From Atrichornis clamosus (lineage: Eukaryota > Chordata > Aves > Passeriformes > Menuridae), in the NCBI GenBank assembly GCA_013400975.1, contig WBMZ01009006.1:186001-250000 (forward strand): a stretch of DNA of 64,000 bases, read 5' to 3'. Positions within the stretch are counted from its first letter, which is position 1; every line of letters begins with the position of its first letter. Shown piece by piece: positions 24,501-37,260 of the stretch. The notes under the pieces were generated by a model. That model saw only the letters and a list, made by a program, of their open reading frames with translations. It was not told the DNA's origin and did no database searches. Position numbers and translations under genes: made by a program.

Positions 24501-26104
24501 CATAATGCTTCCATGTATCATCTGTTGCCTTCCACTCCTATATCTGCTTGTTACTCCATGTTTCTTTCCTTTAGAAAGGAGACAACAAAGGCTGAGCTGT
24601 GGCCATCGCACTTGGAAAGGGCACTAGTGGTAAAAATTATTTTTCCCTGAGAGCCTAAGGTTGTATTTTCATGGACTTCATCAGAGTTCTTACCTATTTG
24701 ACTGTCACATCAAGCCTTCTTCATGCCCTGAGCTTCTAAGAGGACTGAAAGTGAGGATATATGAGACTTCTTTCTTACCTAGAGAAGGCATGATGAGTTT
24801 TGGAAAATAAGCCACTTTCACACCATCCCAGCTCAAGGAAAAATGTTAATATGTCTTGATGGGATACTAAAGTCTTTATGATGGTATAAAAGCACTAGGA
24901 AGAGACATAAGTATGAAGCATGTCTTTCAGATCAGATTTGGGAAATGGGCCTCCAGTAATGCTAGCATTTTAGTTGGGAAATGTGCAAATACAGGCCATT
25001 TATCATCTTCAGGTTTTTCACTCTGTCCAAATAGATATCTGTCTAAAATAACATGTTCTAAACCCCAGCACTCTCCACTCCACAGGAGAAAATCTCTGTC
25101 ATTCTACAGAGTCAGCCCAGTTTATCCCCAAGGTTAGCAGGAAAAATACCTATTTTTCTTTATTTATCTCAATTTTGAAATAGGAAAAGAGCCCCAAGGA
25201 AGTCCCGCTATTAACAAATAGGGCAACAAAAAGGTAACAAAACTAATGCAAAAACATTTTTCTTCCCCTACAGACTGAGCTCTCCTGTATAAAAATTATC
25301 AGCCTGCCCATCTATTCCCATCGGAGAGAATCCCACTCCAGCTGCACTAGCACTCAACAAATGGCCTGTCAAACAGATGGGCTTTGCAACAAGCTCGTTA
25401 GGTCTTTCTTTTTAAAGACACCACTACTGCACAGCTAAGTTTGGCTTCTGTTTCACCTAGTTTTTCAGAAGGGCACACGCATGCAAATATATCTACAGTA
25501 AAAGAAAACCTCAGCATTGCTAAAATGTTAAGACTGAGAAATCAAGCTTAGGAGTCAAGCCATTCCATATGTTAAAGTTTCTCCTGCACCATTGATTCTA
25601 GCCCATTGTACATCCTATTTATCACACATTATATATGAAATTGTACATTTCACAGGTAAAATAAGAACAGAGAACCTGTATATATTCTAGTGTGCAATGT
25701 GATCAAGTTAATGGTGCAGAAAAAGCCCAAGCTCTTGGAATATTCTCAATTCTATCTTAGATTTATATTCTTAATATTACATTACACTGTTACCTTATGC
25801 TTCCACCTATATCTTTGTTGTATCTATTTCTTATCTTTTCCTCATTTTATGCAGTGTCTGCAAAGCCTTACACAGGCTCTGAATTTGTGTGCACTGTAAG
25901 AAACCCAACAGAGGGTCAATGCTCAACATTTTGACTGTAAACTTGCTGGTTCTGGAACTCTCCTTATTGTGCATTATTTGAGGACTCAGTAGCCTGGGTG
26001 CCTGACTGGTATTTGGGAACTGTGTGTTTCATCATAGCAATTTTTATCAGTTATAATTGTAACACACTGCTAAGCAGATTCTTAATGCTTTGTAGGATCT
26101 GGAC
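21595..26104. other. Intergenic, no gene recognised
   Basis: No coding exon or further transposon recognised. A poly-A run lies at 23331-23346. A block at about 25180-25440 (CCCGCTATTAACAAATAGGG, AAAATTATCAGCCTGCCC, GCAACAAGCTCGTTAGG) looks less random than its neighbours and may be a conserved element. Confidence 0.35.
23331..23346. repeat. Poly-A tract
   Basis: Sixteen A in a row. No adjacent retroelement recognised. Confidence 0.85.
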
Positions 26105-26210
26105 TTCAGATCACAAGCTTTCTGGGGATGGGACCAGTTCTTTGATATATCTTTGTACACTGCTAATAATGACATCAGGGCTTCTAAGTATCATTACCAT
26201 ACACACAGTA
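26105..26210 (+). mobile_element. Ancient amniote MIR/L2-type 3' tail
   Basis: The text runs CAGATCACAAGCTTTCTGGGG, ATGGGACCAG, TTTGTACACTGCTAATAATG, GGGCTTCTAAG, TATCATTACCATAC. It follows in order the tail of old amniote L2/MIR-like elements, in which a GTAAGCTCTTTGGGGCAGGGA box is followed by TTTGTACAGCGCCTAGCAC, then GGGCTCCTAGG, then a GC-AATAC end. Agreement is good in word order but strongly diverged in detail. The assignment is from memory of such tails in turtles, crocodilians and birds. Confidence 0.45.
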
Positions 26211-29099
26211 AGTTAATGCTTCAGTAGGGACAGATGGCAAACTGCATGGAAATTCTACTTTTCTTCTTTTTAATGACAAGAAGAGTCAAAACTATTTGGC
26301 TTATGCTGTTTACACAGCTTTAAAACTGTACAGTGTTAACCACAATTTTCTATCCCATTTAGTCCTACCTCTTGATTATCTACATGCCGGGGTGAAGCTC
26401 AAGTTAAGAGTGAAGCTCAGGCCCTGCAAGGTATCCAGGATCTCCAAGAATGGAGCAGCTGAGCTCTTTGGCCTTGAAGACTTGTGACTCAACAGCTAAT
26501 TGCCCTGAGTTTCCAGGGCGCATCAGCTCCATACAGAGCAATTTAGTCTCTGTAGGTAACAAGTCCTGGTAGATTCAGCAGTGTAATTCTCCACCTGACT
26601 GCGTGGCTAAAATAACCTGGCAGTTAAAAGGTCAAGATATTCACCTGTACATTGCTTTAGGTGTCCAAGTCAGCCACTTTTCCACATACTGGGATGACTC
26701 TTTTAATACTTCTGAATAATGAAAATGCCGACATCTTTCTTAATCACAAGTAAGATGTTTGAATTGGGAAGCTGTGCAAGTCAGGATTCTGACATGCTGC
26801 TGGTACTGTGTGTAATTGCAGAAGTGAGCTGTCCTATGCCATCAAGAAACAGTGACGCACTGCAAGACATGCCTGTATCTTCCAGCAGCAAGGCTAAATG
26901 TCTCAACCAGCCTCACTTTTATTTTACGTTCAGGGAACAGTACAGTGAGAAAGGAGAAAAGAAAAACAATCTCCATGAAAGAGAGCTAGTAAGTCTCTAC
27001 CTGATCTGAGACACAAAAGAGCAAACGCCCAAAAGAGAGAAGGAATTTTCTGTCAGGAAAAACGCAGAATGCAGAGAGCAGGTGGCAAGAAAGACAGATG
27101 CTGAAACCCCACATTAACGGGTGCCTTAAGAAATGTAATGCTGATGGATGGGTAGACAGATGCTAAATATGTAATCTCCTTGCAGATGGACAGTAACATG
27201 CAACAGAAACGCTATCAAGAAGGAAATGCTGCATGTTTGAGCAGATATCTGTAAGCACAGGGAATCAATGAATGGCTGTATCTTTGGCTTTTTCCATTTA
27301 TATCATGTTTAGCCTGAACTGATACCTGAGCTGAGCTACCCAGTTCATGCTCTCTTTCAGTCATTCCATTACCACAAACTTTCCTGTTCATGTCTGATAG
27401 TAAGTGCCAAAGAGGATGGATCTGTAGGCATTGAGACATTTCCAGATTACCAGAGTGATTCAGGTGAAAAAAAAGAACCACCTGTGAACCTTCTTAGTAC
27501 AAACTAGAGGCAAAGTCACACCTGCTTATTTCTACCTTTATTGACTTCCATCCACTCATTGTCAAACATCTCTACAGTTTTAAGCCACAGAGAGAGGTTG
27601 CTTTCTGACTAATACAGAAGTTAATGGAAATCTCTCAGGAAAATGTGTTCTCTGCTGATTTCCAGATCCAAGAGATGTCTTGATAAATGCTTAAAACTCT
27701 CTGATATTTGGCAGTGTTTCAACCAGCCTCTGAACTCTGAGGGCAGGTGTCACCTCCACGACATTCCTTCAGCCACAGAGAGCCCAGACCTATGTGTGCA
27801 AACTAGCAAGACTATCCAACATATCTTTTGGAAAGATGGCAGATGCTACCAATCCAGCACGCAGCATCCCCTCAGAGCTTTTCCTCTGACACACACAGAG
27901 GCTAGATGCATTCAGAGGAAAAGTATGTACAGTAGCCAGCCTAGCAGAAAGATAAACCAAACAGCAGCTGAAGGACCATTTGTTCTCTTGGGAGTTAAAA
28001 TGTGTGGCTCATTGCTATCCACAAGCAAAACTCATCAATGCCATTAGGAAGTACAGCTCTGTTCAGTCAGGTTGTGCTCATTCCAGTGGATTTTTCAGTC
28101 ACTTCTCTTGTATACAATTATGTGGCCAGCAGACCCTAAACTTCTCGGCGTACGTGGCTTTGTCTTGCCATGAAACTTTGTCTGCACATTCTGTAGAGAT
28201 GGGAGCTCAGGATGAGGGCAGCTGTGATCTGTTCCCATCTTGGAAATTAATGACACATATCAGCCACTGCCTCTACCAGCTGGTGAATGCTAGGGTGTCA
28301 GCAGAGCTGGGTGTGCTTGAACTGCAACGATTTTTAAGAAGATGGTTTCTGGATGAAGCCCCTGCAGTCTGCAGTGGTGGTGCCAGCAGCCTGCAGTTGT
28401 GCTACCACTGCCCGGTACTGACCAAGCCATCTAGTGTCACAGGACTGGGAAATAGCATTTTAAAGCAGACAGGGAGCTGCTGATTTGCCCACACTATATG
28501 TAATCCCTCTTACCCTAACGAGTGGTCTTCCCCAAATGGCCCCTGTAGAACAGGCAGTTAAACTATGCAGCTGATGGAGGCAGAGGCCTCTATCACTCGG
28601 CCCAGCACAGCAACCTCAAACTGTAAGGGAAAAGGATGCAGAAGGATCTGGAAGTTTAGTTCAGATCTCTCATTGCCTTTCTTCTCTGGGACATCCCCTG
28701 ATTTAGCCTAAGAAAGAGAAGGTGAGTGAGCATAATCTTTTGTGGCTGTCTCTCTGTCTAAGAAATGGAAGAAACCTCTTGTAGCCCTTCCACACTCAGG
28801 GAGAAAGGGATTGAAAGAAACTTCCTGAAGGCACAAGACAATGACTGAGGCAAATAGTAGTTAAAGAAAGTAAAAGAAAAAAAAAGAAAAAAGATTGTGC
28901 TAAGGACCAGAAAATGCAGAACTAGCTGTGTGAAAAGAATATTGGCAGACACAACAGTAAAGACAACACTTGTTTTTTCAGGTATTTCAAAGATTGCAGG
29001 CTCTAGTGTGTGGGCTTAAGAAGTCTTTCAAATAATCTTAAACAGTTTGTTTTCCTTATTTTCCTGCCTATTTCTCTATCCCTTTCCTCTTTCTGTAGG

Positions 29100-29220
29100 T
29101 TTTGGGGCCTTTTTTTTGTTTGTTTGTTTTGTTGGGGTTTCTTTTGTTTCTTTAGTGAATCTTTCCCTTTTCCTTCCTCCTCCTCCTCCCTCATACAGCA
29201 TCTTCCCCCCTTTTTTCCAA
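29100..29220. repeat. Pyrimidine-rich low-complexity tract
   Basis: A TTTG-type repeat is followed by TCCTCCTCCTCCTCCC and CCCCCCTTTTTT. It is strongly asymmetric between strands and produces spurious serine/phenylalanine-rich or lysine-rich open frames. Confidence 0.75.
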
Positions 29221-31100
29221 AGCACATGCTGCCCATTGTCTCACCCTCCCTGTCCATCAGAGGGACACTTGTAGGAAGGCAGGGGAACACGTCTGATCTA
29301 AACTTGTCAGAGGAAATTTGATAAATGTCATGGGAATGAAGGACAATAGAAATGTAAGAGGTTTCTCTTGCTCTCTTTTCAGTGACTGTGCCTGAGGAGC
29401 CACACCACCTCACCACAGACCTGACAAGCTGAACAGAGTTGAGAAACGAACTGTCACTGTTTGGATGGGAGAAACTGCAAATAACAGTGTTAGTGACTCA
29501 GAAACTCATCGGTGCTGCCACAGAATTCTAGGAGGGACATGCTGGATGCAGCTTTGAAGTGCCCCCTCCTTGAGCCTTATGCTATGTTTTTAAAAGTGAC
29601 AGGCAATTGATAACCTGCATTTCACTGAGTGGGTCTTTGGATTTTCTTTCCTGGGAAAGTTTTACCACTCACGTGTAAGGTGAGATCTTGAGAAGTCACC
29701 CCTGCACCCATTAACCCCACCGTGCAACTCATCCTCTCTCACGAACGGCCTCATTCATTTGAGCTCCTCCTGAGTGGCTTTCCCAGCAGCCTGGGTAACC
29801 CCAATCCGTCACCACAAAGACACCTGCTAAAATCCACATCTCCCATTACACCTGCACCACCTGCCCACATGGACTGACCCTTGGGCTCTGAGGCCACTCT
29901 CAAAGATGGGATTCAACACCAATCTAAGAAAATAAATTTGCTAGTGTCGTGGATGTGCTATAATCCCTCTGCTGTACATTATATTTGTACACAGCCTACC
30001 CAGCCTTTCCTGTTGGAAGCAGCGGCAGCTGTATGTTGGTTTAGCTGATGTGGTGGGAGGAAATTCTCACTCTGTTAAACACCTGTTATATTCTGTCGCA
30101 GAGGAGGCTGCGCTCCGGTACCGGTACAAATATCACGCACGTCTGCTGTAAGGAACTTTGGGATCAATGAAATGAAATGAGCTACTGAAATATATGCTAA
30201 TATTCCAACTAGATACATAAACCAGAAGACTGGGTGGTTTGAAATGTGGTTTATGAATATGCAACACTCAATTTAAAATAATTGTGCAGTTCAACAAATA
30301 CAAAAAGGGAAAATTTGGGGACAGACTCTGTTTGGTAGTCTTGTTTAATTGGCTATAATTTCTACTTCACAGCAGTATGGATTTTAAAATGTGTCATAAC
30401 TAGAGTTGGGAAAGTTATAGAATCTGTATTACAGGAGAATTTTCCCCAGTTAAAAGATGGTTGCTCTGACTATCAAAACTCCCTCTCTTTTGCATTTGCT
30501 TTCTGCACTCATGTTCAGCAATTGGGAGCTGCTCCCATTAAATGCTGGCAAAAAGCCATTTGCAGCTTGCCAGCCCACGTAACAGTAAGGGCAGAGAACA
30601 AAGAAGCAGCTCAAACACATGCACACATTCACATCGGAAGTTGTACGTTGTATTGGACCAGACACTGCTGGTCACAGCAGAAAGAAAGAGCTCCCAAAAT
30701 CTCCAGCTGCAACTCTGATTCCAAAGCAGAGAAGTCAGTTTTGCACACACCTAACTCTGGGTAAAATGTTTGTGTTCACATATGTAACTTTGCATGCACA
30801 GACTACCTCTAAACTCCCAGAGACGCAGAGATGCTCGAATTTCCTAGAAGTGATACTTTGGCACAAGCCTGGGGAGAGGAAAAACCCTTAAACAAGCTCC
30901 AAGTAGTCTTATGTTCTTATGTGTTCTATTTTCATTAATTGATTCCTCTTCCAGAGAGAGTGAAGGCTGGTTTCTTCATAACACCCTCTGGTTACAGGAG
31001 ATATCCTCAGCAAATCAGGAAAACAGGGTAACGGTGTGATCTACCACAGCTAAGGTAGATTCAACAGCAAACCTCTGATACTTGCTGCCCAACTGATTTT

Positions 31101-31155
31101 AAAAACAGAAAAAGGAGGGGGGAAAACAGGGAGAAAGAAAGAAGGGGAAAAAAAC
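31101..31155. repeat. Purine-rich low-complexity tract
   Basis: Almost uninterrupted A and G (AAAAAGGAGGGGGGAAAA type). Nothing else is visible. Confidence 0.7.
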
Positions 31156-32199
31156 CTGGAAAGCACAAACACAAAAAGAGCTATACAAGTAAGCAAACAA
31201 TCATTCCTTGAGTAAAGTCAAGGCAACTGCCCTCGGCTCACAGGCATTTATAATAGACGACAAAAAACTGCAGAGCCAGTGAATCTCTCTGAATTATCCT
31301 TCCAGGTCTAACCACCAACTCGACGCCTTCCAAGAAAACACAGACCATCTCATTTAGAAGAAAATAACGTGAAGCAAGTCGGGGAGAGAATGCAGCAGGC
31401 AAGGGGAGGAGAGTAGGTGATGATGGGCAGATTACTCTCAGTGCCTAAGAATCAGGCTTTCATTTGTGCTGCCTCAGCAGGACTTGGACAGGTGGATGCA
31501 GTGCTCTTATCTGTTGCTGATGGAGAAGCAGCACCTGCAGCATCACTGTGCTTCAGCAGGGTGTTTTTACAGTGTGTTGGTTTGATATGCTGTCTTCTGC
31601 CTCATTCGTCTCCTGTTTAGCTCCCTCTTTCCTTGATACCACAGATGTGCTAATGGCACCGGGGCTCTTGACCTCCAGAGCTGGCACAAAACTAGACAGG
31701 GAGCAAAGAGAAGAGCTGGAGTCCCTGATGCACCCCAGAATCACCACAGCCCTTCCATAACTCATTGTCACCTATCTGTGCACATGACTGTTTGGCTATA
31801 GCAGAGACTCAGGGCCAGATTCCAAGGATGCCAGGGAGGCAGGACAGGAAATAAGGTCCTGGCTGCTGTAGGAGAAAGGGTAAAGATGAGAATAATTAAA
31901 TAAATATATCTGTACTCCAGCTTAGCACCTTCTGATTTCACATTACACAGTAATTCCAGTGTGTTCTTCCACATGATTGCTCCTCAACCTGCCATTCCCT
32001 GGCCCATATACACATACTTCATTATCCCTGAACAAAGTGCAGCCCCTTGCACATGCATAAAGAAAATACTGAGCTGTAGGGCTCAGAAAATACTGCAACT
32101 GATGTAGGACTGAGCCCTGACACTCCATGCACCTTCCAGGTTGACAGAGATCCGCTGGTAGCTCCTCTGTGAGCACAAGAGATGTTGCAACCACCCGTT

Positions 32200-32280
32200 G
32201 GTATTTCAACTGACCACCTCTAATTTGCTTATGGGGATGCCATGACAGTGTCAAAAGCCTTAAAGAAGTGAAAGCATACC
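32200..32280 (-). mobile_element. Short CR1 reverse-transcriptase remnant
   Basis: On the minus strand this reads HFFKAFDTVMASP (about 32232-32270). It corresponds to the SKAFDTVSH motif A of CR1-type reverse transcriptases, including its aspartate. On the plus strand, GGGGATGCCATGACAGTGTC and AAAAGCCTTAAAGAAGTG parallel the antisense CR1 text I remember. Flanks quickly become unrecognisable, so only a fragment of about 80 bases can be supported. It is older or more eroded than the other two CR1 pieces. Confidence 0.5.
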
Positions 32281-33087
32281 AGATATTTGGCTGGTTAGAA
32301 TGACACCAGTTTAGCTGTCTCTGCCCTGGAGCACAAGGATGAACTCCTCTTGATGTCACTTCCACCCTCTGAACTGACCCTGCAGCACAAAGACCTCAGG
32401 GTAGCAGTGCCTCAGTGCAGCATTGTACCAGATAACATGGACAGCTTTGCCTGAGGCGTGGCAGCTTGGTGAGGAAGGGGTGCCTCTGACATGCAGTGAG
32501 AGCCATGGGACCTGAGAGACAGATGCTGCAACGACTTTTGGGAAACAGAGTCAACTGTGAAGCATTTGAGATTTCCAGAAAGATTCAAAGTGCTAAAAGT
32601 GCAAGTTCTCGCTGTACACATTATTTGCTGGGAGAAAACCCTGCATTGCCACTAACACCAAAGTGATCTTCTCGGTCCTCTGCCATCACATATCAGTAAC
32701 TAGAGAGGCATTTGCTTCAGACTGCTCTCTCCCAGCCTACCTGTGTTTTCTGTTGGAGGATCCTGCCTTTGTCTGGCTTACATACCAAAGTCTGTTTACT
32801 TGAGAAGGAGAATGAGGTTGGAGAGGAAATTCCTATCTATTACTGAGCTGTTAAGAGCATCAATGATATGTTCTATTAGTCTATTTTAACTTAATTTATT
32901 GTTGAACATACAATAACTGTCAGAATAAATCATTTGTAAAGGCCAACAAAACTCCCCTGTATCTCAGAGAACAACGTTGCTGAAAAATACCGGCTGCCTT
33001 GTGCATTGCTGGCATTAAGTTTAAGCTTCCCTCCCAAAAAATCCCAAAGAAACAGGAATCCATCCTTGCAAACGCATCTTCTTCTGA

Positions 33088-33114
33088 AGATGATTTTGGG
33101 TGTCAAAATCATCT
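33088..33114. repeat. Perfect 10-bp hairpin
   Basis: AGATGATTTT (33088-33097) and AAAATCATCT (33105-33114) are exact reverse complements around a 7-base loop, GGGTGTC. No longer pairing is evident and no known RNA is recognised. Confidence 0.6.
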
Positions 33115-33739
33115 GTGCCCCCTAGTTTATACAGCCTGTTTCTGATCTGCCAGTTATGAAGTGCAGAAGGATTTTCAAGGATTTCAGCTGCTCCCCCGCC
33201 TCACTTTCTGCTTAACTAACCTTCTCTGCACCAACATACCCAGCTCCTGTAACCATCCCTAATATCCCACAGGCCCTTGATCTGGACTGCGCTCCAGGCA
33301 AGCTCTCCCTGGGGGAGGCATCAGTCCCTGTGAAGTACAGGTGGTTGTTGATCCTGTCTCCCACACCCTGAGCTGCTGCCGGAGCGGTGCCCGTTCCCTG
33401 GGGCTCTCTCTCCAATCCCCCACACCTCCCTCCAACACTCAGCACAGTTCCACAGCCTTGCCCAGGCAAACCAGTGTCAGGGCAATGGGGACAGGCACAC
33501 CAGGGCAGGGACAAGGAACAAAGAAATCACGGCCACCAGAGTGGAGGAGGAATGTTTGGGCTGAAGCCAGGCAAATCAGATTATTAAAGAGAAAAACTTT
33601 ATCTAAGGGGGGGAAAACGTCCCTAATCTTTCATTTGCTGGGCATTTTGGTTTGTGGGCGTTTTTTTTCTTGTTTTTAATCTTGTGTGTTTTCAATTTCA
33701 ATCTCTCTTTTGCTCTCTCTCTCTCCTTTTTTTTTGAAT

Positions 33740-34110
33740 ATATATTTGCATCAGTGCCACAAGAAGCAGTAGAGATCTCTAGCAGAGTAAACTGTTCAGT
33801 ACAGCAACCTGATAGCTGAGGACATCAGCAGATGGGAAATGGCACTGCTTTGAATATTCTAACCTTAGTTCCCAAAATCTGGGCCACAGTTTTAAAAAGG
33901 CAGCATGCATTCAAACCGGGAGTATTGCTCTATCAGTAAGAATTCTTACTTCTTATCTGGGTGCAATTTGAGACAGCAGCATTTTTGTCCATGGCCTAAT
34001 GGTGGGACATTTTGTGCTAATGATTTAATTGCAGGCACAAAGTTGATGACCAGACAGCCCTGATCAAGGGGTATAAAAATTACATCTGAAAGCAAGCTGG
34101 GGCCAGGCTT
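33740..34110. promoter_or_regulatory. Candidate conserved non-coding block
   Basis: Contains ATATATTTGCATCAGTGCC, TTTGAATATTCTAACC, GCATGCATTCAAACCGGG, and TGCTAATGATTTAATTGCAG at about 34015-34034, with no simple repeats. The last motif joins two homeodomain-type cores. Inference from texture only. Confidence 0.2.
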
Positions 34111-34640
34111 TTTTTTCCCCCTCTAATATGGAAGAACTAGAAACAAAAATTTGAGGAGTAAAGCATGTGCCCAAATGAGAGCTTCTGCCTTCCCTACTTC
34201 TGGAAATATATCAGTGAATAACATAATTTCATTATTGGGTAAAGGCAACAGGGCTTTCTGGTACTACATCCCCATAAAGTCAGAACTGAACATCTCATAT
34301 GATGCAATATAACAAATCCTGCCCTGGGATGCCAAGATCAGCACCTGCAGAGGGATGTTTGCACACTGCAGTGCTACTGTTGGTCTCCAAAGGCAGCAGC
34401 AGCCAAAGGAGCCAGGCTGTGTGCATGGCACTGTGCAAACATGGAAAAATGCTCTGATTGCCCCAAATGCTTCAAAGGCCAGGCACCTAGAGCCTTGTAT
34501 TGGAGGAGACTACAATCGATATAAAGTGTAAGTCATAGTGCACTTTTATTTCCTTCCATTTCCTAACCACTTATCTGACCGCCTTTCGGCCAATATTCAA
34601 TTAGGGGCTTAATTAGTTGTTAGCTGTAACTAAGTTGGGA

Positions 34641-34656
34641 CACACACACACACACA
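34641..34656. repeat. (CA)n microsatellite
   Basis: Eight CA units followed by a short A run. Confidence 0.85.
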
Positions 34657-37244
34657 AAAAAGAAGCTGTGCTTTCCTTTACTGCTGTGCTTTCCAATAGA
34701 GCAGCAAGACTGAGGGCCATGGATGGCCGGCTCTCACCTCGTCCCTTCTGCTGACTCCTGGGGTCTAACCATGCCACCCAGAGCTGTCCAGCCCTCACAG
34801 TTCCCCAAATGGCCTGGCTCTGCAAAAGCTTGCAAACCAGAGAGCAGATTATACGTTACCACTGCCTCGGACTACAGTTAGATCCTATGGCACAAGTGGA
34901 GCCAAAAAAAGAGACCAAAACAGGCAGGAACTTGAACCTAAGCACATGGCAGCTTCCCATTAGATGAGGATGCTCCTAAGTCTCTATTCCAACATCACCT
35001 GCTCAAGCTCTCTCTTCTCCCATCTCTACTCCCCCATTTGATAGTGCAAGTAAACCCTGACCTGTAGTCACACCAGTTTATTAAGCTCCTTTCCAGTAAA
35101 AATCAATCCATCTGTTTCTCTGTGTCAGGTGGTGCCTTGACACAGATGTAGCAGATACAGTCTCCCTTTCTGCATATTTCACATTTGTATTTCTGAAATA
35201 GTCTGGCCACCCACAACACCTACCAGTTTACAGGACACAGTGAAAAGGTGCGTTACAGACACACGCTGTCTTCTCTTCTTAGAACTCCGCTTTTGTTCTT
35301 TCTTGTTCTGTTGCTTTTCTTTGATTAAATAAAGGCATCCAAAACAGAAGTGCACGTCTGCACTTTGTGCTTGAACACAGACAAACAGCAATGTTGCCAT
35401 GGATTTTTTTTAAACTCCAAATAAAAATAAACAAACACATCTTGGCAGTGTTTGGAATAGAAGCTAGTGAATAATTCACAATGAATAATTGATTTGTTGA
35501 ATTTAGCTTGGTGGGGTTTTTTTTTTGTTCCGCTGGTGGAATGTGCACTACCAGATGGTGAGTTCAATAAATGTATTTGTTTTTCCAATTTATTTGATGG
35601 ATTCACCCCCCTACCCCAGTTTCCCCCCCTCTAAGGTGAAGTCTGAAATTCCAGATGGTTTGACTACTGGCCAGATAAGTCACAATGTATTGTTTTAGCC
35701 TCCTCTTTAGAAAGGTGGCAAGAATGATAACGGGAGTGAAAAAATGCATACAGGAAACAAAAATAAAAGGAGGGGGGAAGTTTGTATCAAAGAGAAGACA
35801 AATAAGAGGAGGTGTGATAACAGTCTATGAAATAGTGAATAATACAGAAAATGGAGGTGAACAGCTAGTTTTCTTCCTTTATAATGCAAGAAAAAATGAG
35901 CAGTTAATGAAGCTGAAAGGTGGTGATTACAAATTTACTAGTGAATTTTATTTTTTTTTTTAACAGAACGCTGAACTTAGGCAGGAGAACTCACTGGCAA
36001 ATTACATTTAAGTCAAGAGTTTAGCAAAATGGAGCAAAGAATTGCATATTTAAATGGAGAACCAAAACATCAAAATATAAACTGCCAGTGCTGATGACAT
36101 GGACTGTATTACCTTATGCCTTAGGGGAATAAACTAATCATTATTATTGATAAATATGTGATATTATCCACCAACTACAGTGGTTCCTTTACTTTTCAAA
36201 TGAAAATCTGATGCTGCTTATTCTGATAAGTCAAATTAGGGCTCAGGGGACTTCAAGACTGATTCTCTTTGACAATTGCTAAGGTTGGCCAAATGAACAA
36301 ATCCTCCCATGTTGAGTATTCTCCATTGAATTCCTAGAATTCAGTTTCTATAAATATTTCCACAGTGCTGAACTTCAGGTATTTTTCTTTTCTTTTCTTT
36401 GACTATAAAATTAAATTGGCCAAATATCTGCAGAGGGGGGATGTTAAAGTTGAATTAAGTGCAGCTAAAGCATAGTCACTGCCAAATTTGATCTGATGTT
36501 CATAAGACTAGAGTTTGCCTTATTTACCAGCAAATGCTTCATGCTGGGAGTTAGCATTTTGCACAGGGTGAAATCTCACTAATTACATTGATACTAATAG
36601 CAGAAGGGTGTTCTTTGACTTCAGAAAGAGCTCCTTTGGGGGAATAAAACTTAATTCTGCAAATGTTTGTACAGGAGAGTCTGTGGTGCACAGCCCAAGC
36701 CTGCAGTAAGACATTAGCACCTGATGATCAGAAAGGGAGAGATGTTTAGCAACAGAAAGTAAAGAAGAGACAAATTGAAGAATTTATGCTAACTGCAAAA
36801 AATACAAACTACAACAAAGCAGTGGCACATAATAGTTTAAAGATGTGTTTGTTCACTCAAGAGCCTGATTCTGATCCATCTAAAGTTCATGAAAACTTCA
36901 CTACTACTGTGAATGAACACAGCATCATGTCTAAATTATTCCCAAAAGAAAATCCTATCCCATCATGTACCAAAAGTATCTCAAGTATCATGTGGGAATT
37001 TGGCTTAAGTCTGCAAAGAAGCAACTGAAGTAAACTGTATTATTCATCTCCACGAGTTCACAATTCACTGTTTTCAACGAGGCAGTATCAAGGCCTCCAT
37101 AAACCTCTGCTGTCCTTCTGTTCTGCTTCTGCTGACTCAAACTTCTCTACTTATTCTCCTGTGGGAGCTCCATTCACTCACATTTTCTATATTTCTATGT
37201 TTCATTCGTATTAGAACACAGAAATACAGGCTTATAAAAAAAAT

Positions 37245-37260
37245 TATATATATATATATA
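37245..37260. repeat. (TA)n microsatellite
   Basis: Eight TA units preceded by a short A run. Confidence 0.85.

Larger units (their letters stand above)
26211..32199. other. Intergenic, no gene recognised
   Basis: No coding exon recognised. Simple sequence: a purine tract at about 28864-28893, a T/G tract at 29111-29152 leading into a C/T-rich stretch to about 29220, and a purine-rich tract at 31101-31155. The 137-codon minus-strand frame at 29003-29416 is an artefact of these tracts (lysine/glutamate-rich). The block at about 29930-30330 (GTACATTATATTTGTACAC, GAGGCTGCGCTCCGGTACCG, AAATATATGCTAATATTCC) looks constrained but is unproven. Confidence 0.35.

Noticed and set aside
29003..29416. 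A lysine/glutamine-rich minus-strand frame
   Set aside because: Produced by the T/G and C/T low-complexity tract at 29100-29220.
36860..36920. Text recalling an old amniote repeat (GCCTGATTCTGATCC)
   Set aside because: Match stops after about 16 bases.
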